From Clostridiaceae bacterium UBA5444 (GTDB lineage Bacteria > Bacillota > Clostridia > Clostridiales > Oxobacteraceae): a stretch of DNA of 64,000 nucleotides. The stretch is taken from positions 38,229-102,228 of the forward strand of contig DIRE01000061.1 in assembly GCA_002426575.1 (NCBI GenBank), read 5' to 3'. Below are positions 7,318 to 16,100 of the stretch, in pieces. Under the pieces are notes generated by a model. It made no database searches. It was given only the letters and a program-made list of their open reading frames with translations, and had not been told where the DNA came from. Made by a program: the position numbers and the translations under genes. Numbering within the stretch: the stretch's first letter is position 1; the number at the start of each line of letters is the position of its first letter.

Positions 7318-8070
7318 ATGGTTCTAGGTGTTAAGGATAGGAAGATAAAAATGAGGGCTATTACTGAAGAAAGAGCAACGCAGATAGAAATGCTAGAGAA
7401 AAGGATAAATTATAAATTTAATAGAAAGTACATAATAAATAGGGCTTTGACTCATAGCTCATATGCAAATCAGTATGGATTATCATATATAGAGCACAAT
7501 GAAAGAATGGAGTTTCTTGGTGACTCTATTTTAGGCTTTATTGTAAGCGAACATATCTTCAGAAAATATAAAACCAAACCTGAAGGCAAACTAACCAAAA
7601 TTCGTGCAAGTATAGTCTGCGAATCTTCCCTATATAAAAAGGCTGAAGAATTAGGGCTAGGCGATTTCCTGCTTCTTGGAAATGGAGAAGAGATTACAGG
7701 GGGTAGGGAAAGGCCTTCAATGCTTGCAGATGTTTATGAAGCACTAATTGCAGCAATATATTTAGACGGTGGCATGGATTGTGCAAAGGATTTTGTATTA
7801 GGAGAGCTTTCAGATACAATAGATCTTACAGTTAAAGAAGGTAAGATTAAAGATTATAAAACTAAATTACAAGAACATTTGCAGGCAGACTCGGATGTTA
7901 CGATCAGATATCGTATAGAAAAAGAAGAAGGCCCCGCCCATAATAGAAGTTTCCTTTCAGTAGTATATGTAAATGACAATAAAGCAGGAGATGGCCAAGG
8001 AAAAAGTAAGAAGGAAGCTGAACAGGAAGCTGCTAAAAGTGCATTAACAGCCCTAGGTGTAAGATTATGA
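7318..8070 (+). CDS. rnc: Ribonuclease III
   Basis: A 250-residue RNase III, the double-strand-specific endonuclease that processes rRNA precursors and some mRNAs. The catalytic signature HNERMEFLGDSILGFIVSE is near residues 60-78, with the second acidic pair in ADVYEALIAAIYLDGG. A C-terminal dsRNA-binding domain ends GQGKSKKEAEQEAAKSAL. ATG at 7318 has an AGGGG site; an ATG at 7351 (MRAITEE) is a workable alternative giving 239 residues. The stop overlaps the start of the next gene by 4 nt (ATGA). Confidence 0.95.
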   Translation: MVLGVKDRKIKMRAITEERATQIEMLEKRINYKFNRKYIINRALTHSSYANQYGLSYIEHNERMEFLGDSILGFIVSEHIFRKYKTKPEGKLTKIRASIVCESSLYKKAEELGLGDFLLLGNGEEITGGRERPSMLADVYEALIAAIYLDGGMDCAKDFVLGELSDTIDLTVKEGKIKDYKTKLQEHLQADSDVTIRYRIEKEEGPAHNRSFLSVVYVNDNKAGDGQGKSKKEAEQEAAKSALTALGVRL

Positions 8071-9140
8071 AAAGCCACTATATAATACCTATATTTGTCC
8101 CTCACAAAGGCTGCCCACATGATTGCGTATTTTGTAATCAAAAGCATATTACTGGGCAGGTTGATAAAGTAGATAGTGCATTTGTAGAAAATGAAATAGA
8201 TAAGTATCTAACCACCATAAACTCAAAGGATAGTTTTGTTGAGGTATCCTTTTTTGGAGGAAGCTTTACAGGACTTTCAATAGACGAGCAGACAGAATTG
8301 CTTAAGCCTGCAAAAAAGGCCTTAGATGATAACAAAGTAGATGCTATAAGGCTATCCACTAGACCGGATTATATAAATGAGGTTATATTAGCAAATCTTA
8401 AAAACTATGGGGTGTCTATAATAGAATTAGGGGTTCAATCCATGGACGAGGATGTACTAAGGTTATCTAATAGAGGACATAGTATAGATGTTGTATATAA
8501 GGCATCACAGCTTATTAAATATAATGGCTTTACACTTGGACTTCAGATGATGGTAGGACTTCCTGGAGATGATGAGGCAAAGGATATAAAAACCGTGGAA
8601 GAGTTTATAAAAATAAAACCTGACATGGTAAGAATATATCCTGCACTAGTAATTAAAGATACCCTTATGGAGCGTATGTATAAAAGCGGTACCTTTGCCC
8701 CCTATACATTGGATAATGCAATTGATATATGCAGCAGGCTATATTTAAAATTTGAATATGCAGGAATAAAAGTAATTAGAATTGGACTTCAACCAACGGA
8801 AAATATTGCTTTTGGAAAGGATTTAATTGCAGGCCCATTTCATCCTTCATTTAGAGAGCATGTGGAATCAAAGATACTAAATGATATGATACTTGTTTTA
8901 AAAAGGGAATATAATCTAAATGAATTTACTATAGGTGTAAATCCTAGAACTATTTCTAAGCTATTTGCAGACAAAAAGAAGTATTTTAACAATGCTATTA
9001 AAACCATTGGAAATAATAAAATAAAGGTTATACAAAATAATAATATACCCATAGATTCAATTCAGGTAATGGATTCCAATAATTGTGTTACACTATCTAT
9101 AATACAATATGCCAAGCTAATAGAAAAAAAGAATAAATAA
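8067..9140 (+). CDS. Elp3-like radical SAM protein
   Basis: A 357-residue radical-SAM protein. The cluster motif CPHDCVFC (Cys-x3-Cys-x2-Cys) is near residues 16-23. It is followed by SFFGGSFTG, RLSTRPDYI, ELGVQSMDEDVL and MMVGLPGDD, all typical of the Elp3/COG1243-type TIM barrel. The C-terminal acetyltransferase domain of true Elp3 is missing. It starts within the rnc stop codon (ATGA), so the two are coupled. In Clostridia a gene of this type commonly lies between rnc and smc. The substrate is unknown; tRNA modification is a guess from the family. Confidence 0.85.
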   Translation: MKSHYIIPIFVPHKGCPHDCVFCNQKHITGQVDKVDSAFVENEIDKYLTTINSKDSFVEVSFFGGSFTGLSIDEQTELLKPAKKALDDNKVDAIRLSTRPDYINEVILANLKNYGVSIIELGVQSMDEDVLRLSNRGHSIDVVYKASQLIKYNGFTLGLQMMVGLPGDDEAKDIKTVEEFIKIKPDMVRIYPALVIKDTLMERMYKSGTFAPYTLDNAIDICSRLYLKFEYAGIKVIRIGLQPTENIAFGKDLIAGPFHPSFREHVESKILNDMILVLKREYNLNEFTIGVNPRTISKLFADKKKYFNNAIKTIGNNKIKVIQNNNIPIDSIQVMDSNNCVTLSIIQYAKLIEKKNK

Positions 9141-9147
9141 TAATTAG

Positions 9148-9250
9148 GTCTACCAAAAGATGGTGTCTCTAAGGGATTTGTTTCCCTTGAATAGTTGGAC
9201 ATAGTCGGTAGGAATATCCGTATTGCGGCTGGTTTAGACGAATACAAGGG
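9148..9250 (+). promoter_or_regulatory. Candidate structured leader RNA
   Basis: A G/C-richer stretch before the two-component remnant can fold as a long interrupted hairpin. TCTACC (near 9151) pairs with GGTAGG (near 9209), inner TGTC pairs with GACA, and the tip stem is AAGGGA with TCCCTT. A second small stem GTATT/AATAC lies next to the ribosome-binding site near 9250. No known riboswitch core was recognised and there is no T run. It may be a leader of the former two-component operon. Confidence 0.35.
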
Positions 9251-9255
9251 GGGAG

Positions 9256-9732
9256 ATTGAAGCGGAAAATATTGTAATTGTTGATGATGAGAAAGATATT
9301 GCTGATTTAATATCCTTATATTTAAAAAATGCTGGCTACGATACTACCGTTTATTATGATCCTCTAGATGCAATAAAGTATTTACAGAACAATATCCCTT
9401 CTGCTCTAATTTTAGATATCATGATGCCAGAAATAGATGGTATATCAATTCTTACTAAATTAAGAGAAAAGCATGATTATCCAGTTATATTACTTACTGC
9501 AAAAACTAATCAGAATGATGTACTTAATGGTCTATATTCGGGGGCAGATGATTATATTAAAAAGCCATTTGAGCCTTTAGAACTCTTAGCAAGATTGAAT
9601 GTACATCTTAGAAAGGAATCAAAACAAATAAATGATGAAATAAACTATAGAAATTTTTGCTTAGATAGAGCTAGGCATGAATGTAGACTAAATAATAAAT
9701 ATCTGCATTTAACTCCAATATTGAAGAATTAG
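9256..9732 (+). pseudogene. Response regulator remnant (VanR/OmpR type), start and DNA-binding domain lost
   Basis: The receiver domain is readable: VIVDDEKDIADLISLYL with the acidic pair, LILDIMMPEIDG with the phosphoacceptor Asp, PVILLTAK and ADDYIKKPFEPLELLARL. No ATG, GTG or TTG occurs in frame between the upstream stop (9235) and 9421, which is already inside the domain, so the true start is lost or non-canonical (ATT at 9256 is the nearest possibility). After the linker, just at the LTPI motif that opens a winged-helix domain, the sequence jumps into a histidine kinase and the frame ends at 9732. The output domain is absent. Presumed non-functional. Confidence 0.8.
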
Positions 9733-10067
9733 CAAAATCCATTGGAAATATACTAAAAAATGCAATAAGTTATGGGTATGAAGGGTCAAATATCAGATTA
9801 GAAGCTCTAATGAGGGGAATGGATTTAACACTTAACATTAAAAATAAAGCAGATACACTTTCAGAACACGAAATATCGTTGCTTTTCACTAGGTTTTATC
9901 GAAGTGATAGCTCAAGGAACTCTTCTAAGGGAGGGTCTGGCTTAGGTCTAGTAATATCTAAAGCAATAATAGAAAATCTGGGCGGAGAAATTAATGCTTC
10001 AAGCAATAATAATTGTTTTACAATATCAATTAATATTCCTAATGCAATTGACGAAAGTAAAATTTAG
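9723..10067 (+). pseudogene. Sensor histidine kinase remnant (ATPase domain only)
   Basis: In a different frame from the response regulator, the text from 9723 reads EELAKSIGNILKNAISYG, the N box of a HATPase_c domain. It continues through LLFTRFYRSDSSRN and GSGLGLVISKAIIENLGGEI (F and G boxes) to a stop at 10067. The sensor, membrane and dimerisation/His regions are gone. The join with the regulator at about 9715-9722 is best explained by one internal deletion removing the regulator C-terminus and the kinase N-terminus, by family lengths roughly 1 kb. VanS/VanR-like systems are the closest match. An internal ATG at 9810 is unlikely to give a useful product. Confidence 0.8.
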
Positions 10068-10126
10068 ATAAAAATATAATTACATAATCTTAAGAAAGTC
10101 TTCATTTTTTATTGCTTTAATATTAA

Positions 10127-10186
10127 TAAAATAAAATCCGTACTTAGTATAATAAAAGATACTAAGTACGGATTTTATTTTAGGGG
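10127..10186. terminator. Long perfect hairpin, probable bidirectional terminator
   Basis: Arms 10127-10150 and 10159-10182 are a perfect 24 bp inverted repeat with an 8 nt loop. The outer part is A-rich on the left and T-rich on the right, so it could terminate in both directions. It sits between the kinase remnant and the radical-SAM remnant; the ribosome-binding site AGGGGG for the latter begins where the hairpin ends. Confidence 0.7.
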
Positions 10187-10192
10187 GAAAAC

Positions 10193-10860
10193 ATGATGAC
10201 AAAAATTTGATTGAGAAAATTGAATCGGCTATACAGTGTAAGAATTATTCGAGATTAGGTAGATGTTTTAATACTAGAAAAAACAGTTATTTTTATGACT
10301 TGGGGACGGGGAAGGTTTTTCAAATAGGAAAGGAAATGTTCGCTATTTTAGACGGTATGATAAAAAGTAATGGCTTTGAGTTTATAGAAGAAATTGAATG
10401 TTTAGAATCGGATAAGTTAGCCTCTCTTGAGGAGCTATATGATGCAATAATAAAAGAAAATATTTTACAAGCCCCTGAGTTGCATGAATTTATTGGACCT
10501 CAAATTAGTGAATTAGACGAACACTTAAATTCAAAGAGGACTCAAATCACCCTTGAATTAACTGAGAAATGTAATATGAGATGTAAATATTGCATATATA
10601 ATGAAAATCAAGGCGGATATAGAGAGTTCGAGAATAAAGAATAGTAGTATAGAAAAGGAAATTATTCAAAAAAGTAACTATATCAAAGGATATTTTGATC
10701 CTTTGTTTGAATGGGCTATAAGTAGTATTTCTGAAAGTGAACTCTCATTAAAAAGTATTGCAAAGGATAATATTATTAAAGATTTAGCATTAATCCATTA
10801 GGTAGGATACCTTCAAGCAAGTTATATGAGGGAAATGGTAATATACCTATGGCTTGTATG
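10193..10860 (+). pseudogene. Radical SAM peptide maturase remnant (CcpM/SCIFF-like)
   Basis: Three out-of-frame pieces of one gene. ATGs at 10193/10196 follow AGGGGG but run into TGA after five codons; a one-base change restores the frame that is open from 10207. That piece has an N-terminal domain (YFYDLGTGKVFQIGKEMFA) and the radical-SAM core CNMRCKYCIY, then stops at about 10644. The text resumes in another frame near 10630 (YIKGYFDPLFEWAISSIS) and shifts again near 10800 into GRIPSSKLYEGNGNIPMACM, a SPASM-like C-terminal region. Most of the barrel is deleted. The type is that of enzymes making thioether or related crosslinks in Cys-rich peptides; the exact subfamily is uncertain. Confidence 0.75.
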
Positions 10861-11072
10861 TGTTCGACTTTATTAGGCCAGAAACAAAAATTATAAATTT
10901 AATCATGTCTCTATTCCCAACTGGAGTCAGTCAGGTATTTTTTCAAATTTTTTCATATCGTTTTACTAATATTGCTGGAATTGTTGTATGGACGCCTTAT
11001 TTGATGGTATTAGCAGGCATAATCCAAATATTTTTATATTGGTATGCTTCAAATAAAATCTATTTAATGTAA
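10857..11072 (+). pseudogene. C-terminal fragment of an ABC-type permease
   Basis: About 70 residues, readable from near 10857 to a stop at 11072. Two hydrophobic segments (around FPTGVSQVFFQIF and WTPYLMVLAGIIQIFLYWY) precede a short tail. It looks like the last part of an ABC-2-type membrane protein. There is no start codon with a ribosome-binding site, and the left side is fused directly to the radical-SAM remnant, so this is a deletion scar rather than a small gene. It ends 33 nt before the intact ABC transporter. Confidence 0.55.
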
Positions 11073-11105
11073 AAAACTAAGTGGAATGGGGGTTAGATTA
11101 TCAGT

Positions 11106-12845
11106 ATGAAAAAAACAATATATAGGTCGCTAAAAATTGTATATGATAGCTCCCAAACTTTATTTTTATTATGTGCTTTTACAACTTTATTTTCAGCCAT
11201 CATATCAAGATTTAGTATATACTCAATACAAAACCTTGTAAATAGAATCCAAATGGCACTTACATCAAATGAAGATGTAAAAGAAGCCTTATTTTTGTTC
11301 TTTGTTGTGAATATTAGTACTGCTTTTGTCAATCATATTAAATCTTTTTATAGTCAGAAATTAAATAATAACACTAATTATTATTTAGATGATGAATTTA
11401 TTACTAAATGTAGTAAATTACCCTTAAAAGATTTTGAAAGTGAAAAGACTTATGATGCTATTAGCAGGGCAAATGAACTAGGTAAGAATAAAGTTATAGA
11501 TATGTACTTTAATATTTTACAGTTAGTAGAAAGTATAATATCTATTTTAGCAGTAGTTATTATTGTATTACAAATAGATAGAATATTATGGCTCATTATT
11601 TTAATAATACCTGTGATATCAACGATTATGAATATTAAAATCGGGAAATTTGCATATAATTTAGAAAAAAATAATATTGAACACTCAAGACAGAAAAACT
11701 ACATCAACTATTTATTAACAAATAATATAGCTATAAAAGAAATAATAAGTTTTAATACAGGAAATTATTTAGCAGAAACATTTAAGAGTCATAATAAAGC
11801 TTTAAAGGATGCAAATGAGAGAGTAATTAATAAATATACTAGAAAAAATATGTTTTTAACTGTATTGGAGTTAGTTGTAAAAAAAATATTGATTTCTATT
11901 ATTATTTTACAATCTATAAGAAACAATGGACTCATCGGCAATATTATGGGATTTATCTATTCTGTAGATCTAATAGAAGCACGAATACAAGCGGTTCTTT
12001 CAAGTGTGACCACAATTTATAAAGATAAATTATATGTAGATAACTATTTCGAATTCAATGATAGAAAAAATGAAGAAAATTATGGTGAAAAGACTATAAA
12101 CGAATCAATTGATAAAATAAGCATTAAGAATCTTAGTTTCTCTTACACTGATGAAAAGAAAATTCCCAAAAATGTTAATTTAACTATAAATAGAAAACGG
12201 CCAGTTGCCATCATCGGGGTAAACGGTTCTGGGAAGAGTACTTTAATAAAAATATTAGCAGGATTATATGGTGAATATAGTGGAGATATCTTAATTAATC
12301 AATTTAATTTAAGAGAACTAAATATAACTGAATATCGAAAAAAAATAGCGGCTATTTTTCAGAATTTTAATAAATACGAGCTAACTTTAAGAGAGAATAT
12401 AGCTTTTTCAGATATTGACTCAATTAGTAATGATATCAAAATTAGAAAAACAATAAAATTAGTTGGACTTACTGAAGTACTAAAAGAATTTGATTGTGGA
12501 ATTGACACTCAAATGGGACACTGGTTTGGAGGAGTAGAATTGTCAAAAGGGCAATGGCAGAGAGTAGCATTAGCAAGAGCTTTTTTTAAGGATGCTGATA
12601 TCATAATAATGGATGAACCTACATCTTTGTTAGATCCTATTATTGAAAAACAAATTTTTGATTTAATTAGTTATTTATCAAAAGAGAAAATATTAATTTT
12701 AATTACTCATAGAATTGAAAATTTAGAACCATATAATCCATGGTATGTTTTAATGGAACAGGGAGAAATAAAGACTCAGGGGTCCATTAAAAATATCCAG
12801 AAAAATGAATTATATAAAAAACTATTATATAAACAAGTACCATAA
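11106..12845 (+). CDS. ABC transporter ATP-binding/permease protein
   Basis: A 579-residue half transporter that appears intact. The N-terminal half (to about 320) is a hydrophobic ABC exporter membrane domain with several TM segments. The ATPase domain has Walker A GVNGSGKST near 371, a Q loop (AIFQNF), signature LSKGQWQRVALARA (LSGGQ variant) near 479, Walker B IIIMDEP near 499 and the switch ITHRIE. It lies at the end of the degraded peptide-maturase island and probably exported its product. No peptidase C39 domain is present. The start is ATG at 11106; GGGGG lies about 13 nt upstream, a weak spacing. The gene is more AT-rich than its flanks. Confidence 0.85.
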   Translation: MKKTIYRSLKIVYDSSQTLFLLCAFTTLFSAIISRFSIYSIQNLVNRIQMALTSNEDVKEALFLFFVVNISTAFVNHIKSFYSQKLNNNTNYYLDDEFITKCSKLPLKDFESEKTYDAISRANELGKNKVIDMYFNILQLVESIISILAVVIIVLQIDRILWLIILIIPVISTIMNIKIGKFAYNLEKNNIEHSRQKNYINYLLTNNIAIKEIISFNTGNYLAETFKSHNKALKDANERVINKYTRKNMFLTVLELVVKKILISIIILQSIRNNGLIGNIMGFIYSVDLIEARIQAVLSSVTTIYKDKLYVDNYFEFNDRKNEENYGEKTINESIDKISIKNLSFSYTDEKKIPKNVNLTINRKRPVAIIGVNGSGKSTLIKILAGLYGEYSGDILINQFNLRELNITEYRKKIAAIFQNFNKYELTLRENIAFSDIDSISNDIKIRKTIKLVGLTEVLKEFDCGIDTQMGHWFGGVELSKGQWQRVALARAFFKDADIIIMDEPTSLLDPIIEKQIFDLISYLSKEKILILITHRIENLEPYNPWYVLMEQGEIKTQGSIKNIQKNELYKKLLYKQVP

Positions 12846-12985
12846 ATATATACAACTAAAAGTGAGAATAAAAGTATGCCAGTTGTGAAAAATAAATTTT
12901 TTATGCTAGAATAAGTTACCCTATGCAGAGGGAGAAAAGTTGTTCGCATATTTGGAAGGGTATGTTCTATTTTCAACAATTTCTA

Positions 12986-13020
12986 AAATGCACACCGAAA
13001 TGGTGGGCATTTAGTTTTTT
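12986..13020 (+). terminator. Terminator after the ABC transporter island
   Basis: AAATGCACACC (12986-12996) pairs with GGTGGGCATTT (13002-13012), one mismatch, 5 nt loop, followed by AGTTTTTT. It insulates smc from the island. Confidence 0.7.
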
Positions 13021-13085
13021 GTAAGCTAAATGGTATATAATTAAAGGCACTTATTATTCTGATGCTATCACAATTAATTTGCGAA

Positions 13086-13114
13086 TTGACACAACTATGT
13101 TTAAAAACTAAAAT
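13086..13114 (+). promoter_or_regulatory. Sigma-A-like promoter for smc-ftsY
   Basis: TTGACA (13086-13091), 17 nt, TAAAAT (13109-13114), about 43 nt before the smc start. Confidence 0.7.
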
Positions 13115-13156
13115 AGTATTATTAATGTCCATTAATTATGGAAGAGGTGCAATAAT

Positions 13157-16100
13157 TTGTTTCTTAAAAAAATCGAGATAAGAGGATTTAAATCCTTTGC
13201 AGATAAGGTTGAGTTTGAGCTTGAAAAGGGAATAACAGGGGTTGTAGGACCCAATGGAAGCGGCAAGAGTAATATTTCTGATGCTGTAAGGTGGGTTCTT
13301 GGAGAGCAAAGTGCAAAAAGTCTTAGAGGAAGTAAAATGGAGGACGTAATATTTGCTGGTACTCACCTTAGAAAACCTTTAGGTTTTGCAGAAGTTTCAA
13401 TTATAATTGACAATACAGATGGAATGCTTCCTGTTGACTATACTGAAGTTATAATAACTAGGAGAATGTATAGGTCAGGGGAAAGTGAGTATTACATAAA
13501 TAAAACATCTTGTAGGATGAAAGATATTACTGAATTGTTTATGGATACAGGAGTAGGCAGGGATGGATACTCAATAATAAGCCAGGGACGAGTGGAAGAG
13601 ATAATAAATGCAAAACCAGAGGATAGGCGTGAGATATTTGAAGAAGCTGCAGGTATTACAAAATATAAAACAAGGAAAATAGAATCTGAAAAGAAACTTT
13701 ATAATACAGAACAGAATATACTAAGAATTAATGATATTGTAAATGAACTAGGGAATCAAATAGATCCACTTTATGAGGAATCTATAAAAGCTAAAAAGTA
13801 TTTGAGCTTAAAAGAAAGATTAAAGGTATTAGAGATTAATACTTTTATTAGAAATATTGACAGCTTAAAAGATAAACTTTCTGATTTAGACGAACTTTAT
13901 AGGCAGCTTAAAGAAGAACTAGAGGCTAATTCTAAAAGCAATGAAGAAATTGAAGAAAATTATAATAAACTAAAACAAGATATATCTAATATTGACGGTA
14001 ATATAGAATCTATACAGGCTAAAATTTATACAACTGAAAATGAGATGGAGAAATCTGTTGGAGAAATAAACGTAATAAATGAAAAAATAAATAACCTAGA
14101 TAAAAATATTAAAAGAATTAATGAAGAAATAGAAGAGAATGAAAACCATCTTAAAAAATTGAAAGCCACTATTTTAGAAAATAAAAAAGTAATAGATGAT
14201 AATAATACGGAACTTGATAAGTTAAAACTTGATTTAAATCAAAAGAATACTGAATTTGAAAATATAAGCGGCAGTATAAGCCAAAAAGATGCCCATGTAG
14301 AGGACTTAAAAACAGAGGTAATTGAAATATTAAATAGCATTGCTGAAAGAAAGAGTGCTATAAATGGATATAATACCTATAAAAGTGGTATTGAAAAGAG
14401 AAGGGAACAAATAAAAAGAGAAAAACTGCAAAATAAGGAAAAGGCAAACGAACTTAATCTAGAGACTGCAAACATTGAAAAAGAAGTAGAAGAGCAGAAA
14501 AAGATATGTGGTTCCAATATAAAGAAAATAGAGGCCTTAGAAAATGCAAAGACTGGTTTAATAGAAAGCAAAGAAAGTAATGAAAAGGCAATTTTCAAAT
14601 TAAACGGTAAAATGCAGACTAAAAGCGGACTTTATAAGGTCTTGCGCAATATGGAAAATGAATTTGAGGGGTACAATAGAAGTGTAAGGGAGATAATGAA
14701 ACAAAAAGGAAGGTCTGATAATTTTTCTAAGGGCATATGTGGTGTTGTTGCAGACATAATAAGTGTTGATGAAAAATATGAGACTGCAATAGAGGTAGCC
14801 CTTGGAGGGGCTCTTCAAAATATAGTAACTGAAGATGAGTTTGCAGCAAAAAAATGTATTGAATATCTAAAGACAAATAGATTTGGAAGGGCAACATTTT
14901 TACCTTTAACTACTATTTCTCCTCGAAACTATAGTGCAAATATAAAAAGGATAATTAATAAAAAGGGATATATAGATTTAGCAAATAACCTTGTGCATTA
15001 TGATAATAAGTATATAAATATTGTATCAAGCCTCCTTGGAAGGGTTATTGTTGTTGATAACATTGATAATGGAATGATAATTGCAAAAGAAATAAACTAC
15101 TCCTATAAAATAGTAACAACAGATGGAGACATAATAAACCCTGGCGGAGCATTTACAGGCGGAAGCATAAATGAAAAAACAGGTAGAATATTAAGTAGAA
15201 AAAGGGAAATAGATGAGCTATTAATAGATATAAAAGGCCTTAAAGAATCAATTAATGAGTATGAGGCTAAAAATAAAGATATAGAAAAAGAACTTGACTC
15301 TGTTAAGCTTAGGCTAACGACCTCTTTTGAGGAGAGGCATACATCGGATTTAAAATTATCATCCCTAGAAGGCAGCATGTCCTCTTATAAAAAGGATATA
15401 GAAAGAATGTCTCTTGAGGAAAAATCATTGATAAAAGAGATAGAGCAGCTAGAAGAAGAATATAAGGAGGCAAATATTAAATTAGAGCAGGAGATAAGTT
15501 TACTAGCAAATCTTGAGGATAAAAGTGGAAAGGTATCTAAAGAGGCTGAAGAAGAACAGCTTAAAATAAAAGATATATCAGATAAAAGGGATGCATTATC
15601 TGATGAAATCACATCCCTCAGGGTTAAAATTACAGAGCACAAGCACAATATAAAGGAGTTTGAAAACAGAAATATAGAAGTAAACAAGAATATACTTGAG
15701 CTAGATGAATTAAACTGCAAGAAAGATAATGAAAAGAAAACCTCTATAATAGAAAAGGAAAAATTACATGTAAATATTAATAATATTAATGAATCTGATA
15801 TTCTATTAAAACAAAAAAATGTTAGTTCAAAATCTAAATTAGAAGATTTATTCATAGAAAAAAAGAAAAACTCTATGCTGCTTGAGGAAATAGAAAAACG
15901 TAAAAAAGAATATGGAGAGGCATACCAGAATTTACAATCTGAAGTTCACAAGCTTGAAATGCAAAAAGCAAGAATCGATATGGAAATAGAAAATATGCAA
16001 AACAAGATATGGGATGAATATGAGTTAAGTTATGCTTCAGCCATTAAATATAGAATAGAAGTAAATAGTATGTCACAAGCTTCAAAAGAGATAAATAATA

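Larger units (their letters stand above)
12846..13156. other. Intergenic region between the ABC gene and smc
   Basis: A 311 bp stretch without a supportable gene. It holds the terminator hairpin at 12986-13020 and the smc promoter at 13086-13114. The part 12846-12985 shows no clear feature; it may be residue of the island. Confidence 0.6.

Noticed and set aside
9062..9247. 61-codon minus-strand frame spanning the end of the radical-SAM gene
   Set aside because: Overlaps a certain gene and the structured leader; no ribosome-binding site and no recognisable family.
9148..9250. tRNA or a known riboswitch in the leader
   Set aside because: No cloverleaf, T-loop GTTCRA or known aptamer core could be placed; kept only as an unassigned structured region.
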